In this document: positions 1 through 6,562 of the stretch, one piece after another
Layout: the number at the start of each line of letters is the position of its first letter
How positions within the stretch are numbered: the stretch's first letter is position 1
Source of the DNA: CANJQH01 sp031368515
GTDB lineage: Bacteria; Chloroflexota; Anaerolineae; J036; Brachytrichaceae
Direction of reading: 5' to 3'
NCBI GenBank assembly: GCA_031368515.1
Contig: JANMNW010000583.1
Span: 1-18,292 of the forward strand
DNA: 18,292 bases
Notes under the pieces: generated by a model
The model's input: only the letters and a program-made list of their open reading frames with translations
Database searches by the model: none
What the model was told of the DNA's origin: nothing
Program-made: the position numbers and the translations under genes

Positions 1-674
1 TCGACAGCCTTGACGTTTTCGATTTTCAGGAAGCCTTCCCACAGGCCAAGAATTGAAGATTTGGTTTCGGGCTTAAGCCACTCGGAGAAGTTGAACAGCA
101 CATCTTCGCTGGTGAATTCATCACCGTTGGACCACTTGATGCCTTTGCGCAAGTTCAGCGTCCACTCGTTCAAGCCTTCATTGACCGACCAGCTTTCGAG
201 CAGCAACGGCCGGGTGACATTGTCGACGCCGGTTTCGGCCAGATACTCATAGGTGTGGCGGAATTGATTGCTGTCGAACACCCAGGCAAAGCGCGCAGGA
301 TGGTCGACGGCTTTGATCTGCGAGCCAATGCGCAACACGCCGCCGCGTTTGATGCCGCCTGGCGCGGCTTCGGGCGCCTTTGTGGGCTCCGGCACAGCCG
401 TCGGTTCCGGCGCTTTGGTGGGCTCCGGCGCAGCGGTTGGTTCGGGGGCTTTGGTGGCCTCGGCAGCGGGTTTGACCTCTTCTTTGACAGTGGCGGCCGT
501 TGGCGCGGCAGGAGCGGCGGGCGCGCCGCAGGCGGCGAGCACATAGGCCATGGGCGCGCTTACGCCCAGCAGCGTGACCGTGCGCAGAAATTCGCGGCGG
601 CCAATGCGCCCAGCCCGGAGTTGCTTCTCCAGATCCGTTACGGCAGGGTGAATCTTATCGGGACGTTTGGACAT
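1..674 (-). CDS. ABC transporter substrate-binding lipoprotein, peptide/oligopeptide type (SBP_bac_5), 3' end cut by window edge
   Basis: The minus-strand reading frame is open from ATG at 674 to the window edge (224 codons), so only the N-terminal part is present. Residues 25-31 (GRREFLR) look like a twin-arginine motif. A hydrophobic stretch follows, then a lipobox LAAC with Cys49, so a Tat-exported lipoprotein is likely. Residues 73-104 are a Pro/Glu/Thr linker of repeated KAPEPTxAPEPT units. The mature domain starts near GGVLRIGS (residues 111-118) and contains LRKGIKWSNGDEFTSEDV, typical of family-5 substrate-binding proteins that capture peptides or other small solutes for an ABC importer. 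AGGAGAG lies just before the ATG and supports this start. A strong promoter lies at 806-834. The ligand cannot be read from the sequence, and permease genes would lie outside the window. Confidence 0.88.
   Translation of the reverse strand, partial: MSKRPDKIHPAVTDLEKQLRAGRIGRREFLRTVTLLGVSAPMAYVLAACGAPAAPAAPTAATVKEEVKPAAEATKAPEPTAAPEPTKAPEPTAVPEPTKAPEAAPGGIKRGGVLRIGSQIKAVDHPARFAWVFDSNQFRHTYEYLAETGVDNVTRPLLLESWSVNEGLNEWTLNLRKGIKWSNGDEFTSEDVLFNFSEWLKPETKSSILGLWEGFLKIENVKAV
373..462. repeat. 36-bp tandem repeat encoding the PEPT/KAPE linker
   Basis: Units beginning near 373, 409 and 445 repeat with a 36-bp period (12 codons); the third is partial. They encode KAPEPTxAPEPT on the minus strand. 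This is a coding repeat that forms the flexible spacer between the lipid anchor and the ligand-binding domain. Confidence 0.75.
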
Positions 675-805
675 GCTTTCTCTCCTATTGGATGTGGGAT
701 GGAAATGCGCGACGCGGCAATGCGCTGCGTTGCGCCCGTTCCGCAGCTGCAGAGGATGAATCTGCAACGCACCTGGTGGGACGATGTAGGCGGCGACGTG
801 CGCGC

Positions 806-834
806 AATGTAGCGTGCGATGATTGAAATGTCAA
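806..834 (-). promoter_or_regulatory. Sigma-70-type promoter for the substrate-binding lipoprotein
   Basis: Read on the minus strand, TTGACA (829-834) is a perfect -35 box. A 17-nt spacer follows, then TACATT (806-811) as the -10 box. The start would be near 799, giving a leader of about 125 nt before the ATG at 674. The box lies downstream of the Rieske gene stop (863), so the transporter gene can be expressed on its own. Confidence 0.65.
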
Positions 835-862
835 CCGAGAGCAAATGCAATAAATTGCATGT

Positions 863-1897
863 TCACAATGTGGAACCAATGGATTGGGCAAACCCATTGG
901 CCTGCATCGCCCGACGATAAGCCACAGCCACTGCGTCGAATTTCAGATGCAGCTCGGCGGCAAGGTCAAACGGCACCTGCTCCGGCCGTTGTGACTCAAC
1001 GATGCGTTGATCTTGGCCAAAGATGACGTTTTCGAACTCCTGCAACACGCTGTCGGGTTGATCGAAGTCGTAGTTGCGGCCAATGATGCAATAGCCCAGG
1101 CACTGATTGTCGGACAGCGGCTGCGAAACAAAGAAGTACACCATGCCGCGTTCACCGCCCCAGCCCAGACGGAGCACGAGGGTGTACGGCAGGTGAATCT
1201 CATAGCGGCTGCGCCGTTCAGGCTTGATCACCTGCTCATTTGCGAACACTGGAAACTCATCGGAGTTGGGCGCCTCTGGCCGCACGATGCTGTAACGCAG
1301 CACATGGCCCTGTGTCGTGACGCTGTGCTCTGGCACTTCAGGCCTGTCGATATCGCCGAGCAATCCAGGATGCACCCATGGGAAGTGGCCAAAGTCGGTG
1401 AAGTTTTCCAGCTGGCGTGAGGCGTCCGATTGCCATCCGAATGGGCCGGTGTTGACAATTTTCCAGGCGCCATTTTCAAGCTCGGGAATTTCCGGCAAAT
1501 CGTGCAGCGGCTCGTCCAGTGCGATCCAGATCAGCCCGTAGCGTTCGGCGCATCGATGCGAGCCGACGCGCGCTTTGGCGGGGATGGCGTCGTGGCGGCG
1601 TTGCGGGATAAGCGTGCAAGCGCCTTGGGCGTTGTAGCGCCAGCCGTGATATGGGCACATGATCTCGTTGTCTTTGACCTCGCCAAGTGAAAGCGCGGTG
1701 CCGCGATGGATGCACAGGTCGTCAAGCGCGTGAGCCGCGCCGTCGGCGCCGCGCCAAAGCACAATGAATTTCTCGAGCAGTTTGACGGCCAGCGGTTTAT
1801 GTGTAAGTGTGTGCGCGTAGGCCACTGGATGCCAGCATTTGAGGAGGTTGGGAGAGCGGCTCATAGGTTCACGGCAGATTGTATGTGTGAGCACCAT
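863..1897 (-). CDS. Rieske (2Fe-2S) non-heme iron oxygenase, VanA-like
   Basis: This is a predicted oxygenase component that hydroxylates or demethylates a substrate with O2 and electrons from a separate reductase. Numbering from 1897, the Rieske cluster ligands are C62-x-H64 and C81-x2-H84 (CIHRG ... CPYHGW). The mononuclear iron motif is D168-x2-H171-x4-H176 in ENFTDFGHFPWVH. The C-terminal SQRPEQVPFDLAAELHLK resembles the VanA-type C-terminal domain. At about 333-344 aa it is normal for VanA-type enzymes. The start is uncertain: neither ATG at 1897 nor ATG at 1864 (MSRSPNLLKCWHPV) has a good ribosome site, and family alignment favours the latter. It is a paralogue of the next minus-strand gene. 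No reductase or ferredoxin partner is nearby, and the substrate is unknown. Confidence 0.87.
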   Translation of the reverse strand: MVLTHTICREPMSRSPNLLKCWHPVAYAHTLTHKPLAVKLLEKFIVLWRGADGAAHALDDLCIHRGTALSLGEVKDNEIMCPYHGWRYNAQGACTLIPQRRHDAIPAKARVGSHRCAERYGLIWIALDEPLHDLPEIPELENGAWKIVNTGPFGWQSDASRQLENFTDFGHFPWVHPGLLGDIDRPEVPEHSVTTQGHVLRYSIVRPEAPNSDEFPVFANEQVIKPERRSRYEIHLPYTLVLRLGWGGERGMVYFFVSQPLSDNQCLGYCIIGRNYDFDQPDSVLQEFENVIFGQDQRIVESQRPEQVPFDLAAELHLKFDAVAVAYRRAMQANGFAQSIGSTL

Positions 1898-1928
1898 CCG
1901 GGAGGGTGGAGGGACTAGTGAGTCACAT

Positions 1929-2020
1929 TAGAACTCCTCCTAAAATGTGGACTCCACCTTGCTTGCACACCTGAAACGTTGGCGAAAAAGGTGGGGCCCA
2001 CATTTTCAGGATGAGTTCTA
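1929..2020. repeat. Long imperfect inverted repeat (32/33-nt arms, 27-nt loop) between the Rieske genes
   Basis: The left arm 1929-1960 starts TAGAACTCCTCCTAAAATGT. The right arm 1988-2020 is its reverse complement, with a 1-nt gap and only a few mismatches. The element starts 6 nt after the stop of the upstream Rieske gene (2027) and would form a very stable hairpin in its transcript. It could act as a terminator or processing element, or be a MITE-like dispersed palindrome. A run of T (minus strand) follows the inner GTGGGCCCCAC of the first-transcribed arm. Confidence 0.8.
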
Positions 2021-2026
2021 GCGCGT

Positions 2027-3007
2027 TTACGCCACACCCCACCGCATGCCCAGTTGTCGCAGCCAGGTTCGATAGGCAATGGCCAGCCGGTCGGATTTCA
2101 AGTGCAGTTCGGACTGCAAGTCCAGCTGCAGAAGCTCCGGCCGCTGATTCTCAACGATGACGCGGTCTTCCTCAAAGATCCCGCCAATACGCGGCGCGTA
2201 CTCAGCCTCAAGTTGTGCGCTGCTGTAGCCCGGCCGGCCGTTGGTTGCAACGACAAACCAGGCGGTGCTGTCGATCAGGTCATGCGGCGTGATCGTCAAC
2301 ACCATGCCATTGACCGCCGCTGGCATGTGCTTGGTGAAGTGCGCGGTGAGCGGGCGATAGGCGCGATAGGTGTACGTCACGCGGCCGGGCGCACCGGCGA
2401 AAGGATCAGGCTGGTAGACGGCAATCGGATCGGATTCCACGCCATCGGGCGTGATGCGTGCTTGAAACTCGCCGAGCTCGGGAAAGCGTTTGTCACCCAG
2501 CATGCCTTCATGCACAAACGGGAAGTGCGCGGCGTCGAGATAATTCTCGATCAGGCGCGGGCCTGCCGCCTGGATGTGCTCAAACGGCCCGCACAGCGCG
2601 CCGATGAAGCCGGGTGCGTCGTATTCAGGGAAGGGCGGCACGTCGCGCGCCGGAGTGCCCAGACACACCCAGACTAGCCCGTAACGCTCGTGAAGGTGAA
2701 AAGCCTGGGCGCGAGCCTTGGCCGGAGGGGTTTGGCCGGCATGCGCCGGGATGCGCGCGCATGCGCCGTCCTCGCCATATTGCCAGCCATGATAAGCGCA
2801 AGCCAGCCGGCCATCGTCAACCGCGCCGAGTGAAAGTTGCGCGCCGCGATGCAAGCATAGATCGCGCCAGGCGTGCGCCCGGTTGTGCGTGCGCCACAAC
2901 ACAATATCGATGCCCAGCAGCCGCGCGCCGCGGACCCCATTGTTGGGCAATGCGTCGCTGCGAATAAGCGGATGCCAGTCGTTGATGAGAACCGGGTCGT
3001 CGATCAT
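2027..3007 (-). CDS. Second Rieske (2Fe-2S) non-heme iron oxygenase, VanA-like
   Basis: The product is 326 aa. The Rieske ligands are C51-x-H53 (CLHRG) and C70-x2-H73 (CAYHGW). The catalytic iron motif is D158-x2-H161-x4-H166 (ENYLDAAHFPFVH), and the C-terminal FEEDRVIVENQRPE segment probably holds the last carboxylate ligand. The C-terminal ELHLKSDRLAIAYRTWL is typical of VanA-type oxygenases. Its ATG overlaps the GNAT stop by 4 nt (ATGA at 3004-3007), so the two are probably translated as a coupled pair. It is clearly a divergent paralogue of the 863-1897 gene and shares the same motif order. Whether the two act on successive steps, or form a mixed trimer, cannot be told from sequence. Confidence 0.9.
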   Translation of the reverse strand: MIDDPVLINDWHPLIRSDALPNNGVRGARLLGIDIVLWRTHNRAHAWRDLCLHRGAQLSLGAVDDGRLACAYHGWQYGEDGACARIPAHAGQTPPAKARAQAFHLHERYGLVWVCLGTPARDVPPFPEYDAPGFIGALCGPFEHIQAAGPRLIENYLDAAHFPFVHEGMLGDKRFPELGEFQARITPDGVESDPIAVYQPDPFAGAPGRVTYTYRAYRPLTAHFTKHMPAAVNGMVLTITPHDLIDSTAWFVVATNGRPGYSSAQLEAEYAPRIGGIFEEDRVIVENQRPELLQLDLQSELHLKSDRLAIAYRTWLRQLGMRWGVA

Positions 3008-3540
3008 GGTAGCGCCTTGAGCAGGACGTGATCTTGAAAGGCGATGTTGCCGACCATGATAGTCGCCTTACCGGCGATCGCATAACCACTGCGCCTGTAA
3101 AACGCCAATGCGCGCGAGTTGTGTTCCCATGCGCACAGCCAAACGTGCGTTGCGCGCATGCCCGAAGCTGCGCGTTCACAGGCGGCAAGCAACGCCTGAG
3201 CCAGGCCGGTGCCGCGCCGATCCGCGGCGACATAGAAACGGCCAAGCTCGATAGCGCCAGGTTGTGCGACGCAATCAGGAGGTTCGCGCCAGATCAGGCG
3301 GCCGGAGCCATGAATGGCATTGCCGGCGGCGGCGATCAGCAACACCGAACGCGGCTGCGCGATGTCGCGAGCCATTGCCTTGGGTGAGAGATGCTCCTCG
3401 AAGTAGCGCGCAAGCGTGCGTGGTGGGATTGAGCTGCCGTAGGTCTCCTCAAAGACCTGGCGCATGAACGCGGCAATGCGCGTATCGTCGGACAGCCGAG
3501 CTGGACGGATCGGTATAGTGTCGGACACGATGACAGCCAT
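3004..3540 (-). CDS. GNAT family N-acetyltransferase
   Basis: The product is 178 aa with the GNAT fold signature. Motif A is ELGRFYVAADRRGTGLA (about residues 98-114; RRGTGLA is the acetyl-CoA pyrophosphate loop). Motif B is NSRALAFYRRSGY (141-153). The N-terminal half resembles polyamine/PaiA-like GNATs, but the substrate is not identifiable. GGTGGAG lies just before ATG 3540. It is the first gene of a coupled minus-strand pair with the second Rieske oxygenase. It is divergent from the ATP-grasp-like gene with only 18 bp between start codons, so each promoter must lie inside the other gene's coding region. Coupling to an oxygenase suggests it may modify the same small molecule, which is inference. 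Confidence 0.87.
   Translation of the reverse strand: MAVIVSDTIPIRPARLSDDTRIAAFMRQVFEETYGSSIPPRTLARYFEEHLSPKAMARDIAQPRSVLLIAAAGNAIHGSGRLIWREPPDCVAQPGAIELGRFYVAADRRGTGLAQALLAACERAASGMRATHVWLCAWEHNSRALAFYRRSGYAIAGKATIMVGNIAFQDHVLLKALP
3487..3528 (+). promoter_or_regulatory. Possible promoter and operator-like palindrome for the ATP-grasp-like gene
   Basis: TATAGT at 3514-3519 is a good -10 box. The best -35 match is CGGACA (3489-3494), with a long 19-nt spacer. Overlapping the predicted start site is the 11-bp palindrome GTGTCGGACAC (3518-3528). All of it lies inside the N-terminal coding part of the divergent GNAT gene. This is a tentative reading. Confidence 0.3.
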
Positions 3541-3558
3541 TCTCCACCTGGAGGAGCG

Positions 3559-4929
3559 ATGATGAATGTAGCGCGCATGTCAGAAACCGGCATCGGTCTT
3601 GCGGGCATCGACGGCGTTTGGTGGCGGCCCGCAATGGAGCCGTTTGAGTTGCCGGACCGCATTCGCGAAGAACTGCTCGATGCAGGCGCGGCGTTTTTTG
3701 CCTTGTTCGATGCGGTGGCCGACCTCCACGAAGATCAGCAGCGCGTGCGCCAGTTGCTGTCTGCGCGGGTGCCGGGTGCAATCCCGCGCGATGCGTCGAC
3801 GGCGCCGCTGCTGGCGCTGCGCCCGGATTATCAATTGCTTGTGGATGCGGACGGCGGATATCGCTTGGCGGCCACCGAGCTCGAAGCATGCCCGTCCGCT
3901 CAAGGCGTGGTCAGCGCGATGCAAGAGGGCTACGGCCTTGGAGGCGACCTGGTTGACGCGATGCGCGCTCTGCTTAACGGCTGCCGTCTGCGCATCGTGA
4001 TGGCCAGTGCATGGAGCGAGTTCGTGTGGGATCAGCTTGCGTTCTGCGCGGCATTGGAAGCGGCGGGCGCGCAGGCGCGGTTGATGTTCGATATTCCGTT
4101 CGAGCGATTCTGCAATCAAGTTGACAGCGGCGAACGCTGGGTGCCGCCGATGTTTGGCATACCGGCGCAACCAGAGCGTTGGAACACGGATGTCAACGCG
4201 CGCCTGCGCCGCCACGGTTTTGAACGGCTGATCGACGAATCCGCGCCCGCGCACGACGACGTTGTTTTTCGCTTTGGCTACAGCGACACGTTTTCGCGCG
4301 ACTGGTGGCGCGCGTTCAACGACTGGCAGGCGCGCGGCGTGGCGTTTCTTAACCCGCCCAGTTATCTGTTCGATTCAAAGGTGCTCATGGCGCTGGCGCG
4401 CGAGCCGCTGGTTCGTGCGCGGTTGAGCCATGACGCGATCGCGGCGCTTGAGCGCGCGCTGCCGGAGACGCTGCTGCTGGATGAAGCGAGCGTCGCGCGC
4501 GTTCGCGCCGAACGTGGACAGTGGGTGCTGAAATTTGCTGGGTTTGACAGCGGGCAGCAGGCTTGGGGCGGACGCAGTCTGCAGGTGGGTGCAACGTCGG
4601 GCGACGATGAGTGGCGCGCGGCGGTGGATCGTTATCTTGACCTGCCGTTTCCATGTGTGGCGCAGCGATCTGTGCCAAGCGCTGTAGTGACAGTCGACTG
4701 GCTGGACGGTGCCGTGCGCCGAACGTTGAGCGGCCGCAGTCGGCTGCGCAGTTTTGTCATTCGCATAGGCAGTGATGTGCGGGTGTGCGGTTCGCACCTG
4801 ACAGTAGCCGACAGCGGATCGGGTGTGTCGGAGAGCGTGGCTTCGGTGCAGGCGCCGGTGGTGTTTGGAAAGGTCATGACCTTTCCGGCGGGTAACAGAT
4901 CACCTATCTGCCAGATGCCGGACCTATAA
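3559..4929 (+). CDS. Putative ATP-grasp-fold protein (circularly permuted type), function unknown
   Basis: The product is 456 aa with no signal peptide or membrane segment. I do not recognise a specific family. The second half has the layout of circularly permuted ATP-grasp enzymes: NPPSYLFDSK (residues 265-274), then WVLKFAGF with K325 as the likely nucleotide-binding lysine, then a Gly-rich AWGGRSLQVG, and a C-terminal strand-rich GSHLTVADSGSG. An N-terminal LLVDADGGYRLAATELEACPS segment also fits. If correct, it would ligate a carboxylate to an amine or thiol using ATP, but I cannot name substrates. GGAGGAG lies 5 nt before the tandem ATGATG start. It is divergent from the GNAT gene and its last 26 bp overlap the convergent PhnD-like gene. 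Confidence 0.8.
   Translation: MMNVARMSETGIGLAGIDGVWWRPAMEPFELPDRIREELLDAGAAFFALFDAVADLHEDQQRVRQLLSARVPGAIPRDASTAPLLALRPDYQLLVDADGGYRLAATELEACPSAQGVVSAMQEGYGLGGDLVDAMRALLNGCRLRIVMASAWSEFVWDQLAFCAALEAAGAQARLMFDIPFERFCNQVDSGERWVPPMFGIPAQPERWNTDVNARLRRHGFERLIDESAPAHDDVVFRFGYSDTFSRDWWRAFNDWQARGVAFLNPPSYLFDSKVLMALAREPLVRARLSHDAIAALERALPETLLLDEASVARVRAERGQWVLKFAGFDSGQQAWGGRSLQVGATSGDDEWRAAVDRYLDLPFPCVAQRSVPSAVVTVDWLDGAVRRTLSGRSRLRSFVIRIGSDVRVCGSHLTVADSGSGVSESVASVQAPVVFGKVMTFPAGNRSPICQMPDL
4867..4910. other. Perfect 20-bp palindrome plus second small hairpin at convergent gene ends
   Basis: GGAAAGGTCATGACCTTTCC (4867-4886) is a perfect palindrome inside the last codons of the ATP-grasp-like gene. 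It is followed by CAGATCACCTATCTG (4896-4910), a 5-bp stem with a 5-nt loop. Both lie where two genes converge. A role in bidirectional termination, or as a protein-binding site, is possible. There is no clear T-run. Confidence 0.45.
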
Positions 4930-5740
4930 CCCGGCTGCCGATGTCCATCCAGATTCCGCGCCGGTCGGCCAGGCGCAGCATCTGCCGGATCGCGTCGTAG
5001 CTGCGATCGACGACCGGCGCGAAGCGCGCGTGGCCGTGTTGGGCCAGCAGCGCCGCGCCGTCGGACGATTCATGCAGGGTGAGTAATGCTTTGCGAATGG
5101 CGGCGCGCAGCGGCACTGGCACGCTCTTGCGGATGACCCAGGGCGGGCGCGGGCTCGGGCCGAGCGTGTCGATCACGCGCAACTGGGCCAGCAAACTCGG
5201 ATCGTTTGTGGCCAGTGCTTCAAGCACCGTGCTGTCGATCGCCGCGGCGTCGGCGTTGCCAGCCAACACCTGGCGCACGGAATCGCCGTGCGAGCCCGAG
5301 AATGCGCGGCTGGCAAAAAAGTCTTCGGGCAGGCGGCGTTGCGCGAGCGCATGACGCACCACATGACAACCGCTAAACGAGTGCGGCTCATTGCACAGCC
5401 AACGCCCGCCGCGCAAGTCATCAAACTTCGCATAGGCACTTGTGGGGTGGACAATGACATCGGAGAAATAGATCGGCTCACCCCCATAGCGCGCGCCAGT
5501 TTTAACCGGCGCAGCCAGTAACTCCAGCGGCGCGCCGGCGTCGACCCAGTCGGTATATTGCAGCCCGCAGATCCATCCGGCATCGGCGCCGCCGTTGGCA
5601 AGGTTGCGCATGCGCGTGTCCCAGTCCGCGTCGTTGTCGACAATAGCGCCCGCGGCGATGCGCGCTTCAATCAAAGCCACAACTCCGGCGAAGAATCCAT
5701 CGGCGATCGGCGCCTGGCACATGGTAAAGCGTATCGTCAT
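4904..5740 (-). CDS. PhnD-like phosphate/phosphonate-family substrate-binding protein without signal peptide
   Basis: The product is 278 aa from ATG 5740. The frame extends to an ATG at 5794, but that would overlap the start of the divergent hydrolase, and family proteins begin near MTIRFTMCQAP. Features such as NLANGGADAGWICGLQY, the FSDVIVHPTSAYAKFDDLRG segment, FSGSHGDSVRQVLAGNADAAAID and the closing IRKALLTLH helix match PhnD-like periplasmic binding proteins (PF12974 type). No signal peptide, Tat motif or lipobox is visible with either start. No ABC permease or ATPase is adjacent. It may be a cytoplasmic ligand sensor or an enzyme-like relic rather than a transport component. It converges on the ATP-grasp-like gene with 26 bp of overlap. 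Confidence 0.8.
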   Translation of the reverse strand: MTIRFTMCQAPIADGFFAGVVALIEARIAAGAIVDNDADWDTRMRNLANGGADAGWICGLQYTDWVDAGAPLELLAAPVKTGARYGGEPIYFSDVIVHPTSAYAKFDDLRGGRWLCNEPHSFSGCHVVRHALAQRRLPEDFFASRAFSGSHGDSVRQVLAGNADAAAIDSTVLEALATNDPSLLAQLRVIDTLGPSPRPPWVIRKSVPVPLRAAIRKALLTLHESSDGAALLAQHGHARFAPVVDRSYDAIRQMLRLADRRGIWMDIGSRVIGPASGR

Positions 5741-5792
5741 GTCAAGTGCCGATCCTATCGTGAAATTCACAGTTCGCGCTACAGTTGGCTCC

Positions 5793-6503
5793 ATGATTAT
5801 TCAACACACGACCGTTAACACCGATCCGTCCAATTCCGGCCCGCGTGTGCATCTTGTCCGGCCTGATAACGATGGCATCTACCCCGGTCTGCTTTTGATC
5901 CAGGAATGGTGGGGCATCGAGCCGCATGTGCTTGACATGGCCGAACGGCTCGCGCGCGAAGGCTTTACCGTCGCCGTGCCCGATCTGTATCATGGCAAAG
6001 TCGCAAACGAGCCAAACGACGCAATAAAACTGGTCATGGTCGCGCGCGACAACATCGAGCGCGTGCTGCGCGAGGTGTCGCTGGCCGGCGATCTGTTGGC
6101 GGCCAGCCCATTTGTCAAAGCCAATGCTGAAGGGCAGAAAACCTTTGGCATCATGGGCTTTTGCATGGGTGGCATGGTCGCGTTTCGCGCCGCTTGCCGC
6201 GATCCGCGTATCGTCGCAGCCAGCCCATGGTACGGCGGCGGCATCGATCCGAGCGCCGAAGATTTGTCCAAACTCAAGGCGCCTCTGCTGATGATCTATG
6301 GTGAAACCGATGGCGGCATTCCGGTCGATCAGGTGCGTGCGATTGAGGCCCGGCTGCGCGCAGCCGGCAAAAGCGTTGATGTGCGCATCTATCCCGGCGC
6401 CGGTCACGCGTTCAACAACCCGATGCATGGCGCCTATCACGGTCCGTCGGCCGAAGACGCCTGGGCGCGCGCGCTGGCATTTCTCAAAGCCAATGTGCCT
6501 TAA
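5793..6503 (+). CDS. Dienelactone hydrolase family protein
   Basis: The product is 236 aa, the usual size of the family, with an alpha/beta hydrolase fold. The nucleophile is Cys124 in GFCMGG, the acid is Asp173 in YGETDGGIP, and the base is His205 in YPGAGHAFNN. Glu38 in QEWWG matches the active-site glutamate of the classical enzyme. These enzymes open lactones such as dienelactone in aromatic catabolism; many relatives hydrolyse other esters, and the substrate here is unknown. The start at ATG 5793 (MIIQHTTV) fits family N-termini. A longer in-frame start at 5739 shares a CATG with the divergent gene's start and is less likely. No strong ribosome site is visible. It lies 59 bp upstream of the formate dehydrogenase genes, so read-through is possible. 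Confidence 0.9.
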   Translation: MIIQHTTVNTDPSNSGPRVHLVRPDNDGIYPGLLLIQEWWGIEPHVLDMAERLAREGFTVAVPDLYHGKVANEPNDAIKLVMVARDNIERVLREVSLAGDLLAASPFVKANAEGQKTFGIMGFCMGGMVAFRAACRDPRIVAASPWYGGGIDPSAEDLSKLKAPLLMIYGETDGGIPVDQVRAIEARLRAAGKSVDVRIYPGAGHAFNNPMHGAYHGPSAEDAWARALAFLKANVP

Positions 6504-6562
6504 CCAAACACTGCGCGTTTCAGCCTGTGGAACCGCGGTCGTGACACGATAGCATATAGCTT

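Noticed and set aside
255..812. Plus-strand ORF opposite the substrate-binding lipoprotein
   Set aside because: It is antisense to a clear lipoprotein reading frame, and its Gly/Arg-rich product comes from the linker repeat.
3565..3593. Promoter for the GNAT-Rieske pair (TACATT on the minus strand at 3565-3570)
   Set aside because: The -10 box is acceptable, but no -35 box with correct spacing was found, so it is not listed.
6504..6562. Promoter for the formate dehydrogenase genes near TATAGC (6555-6560)
   Set aside because: There is no matching -35 box and it abuts the start codon; the gap is too short to decide.
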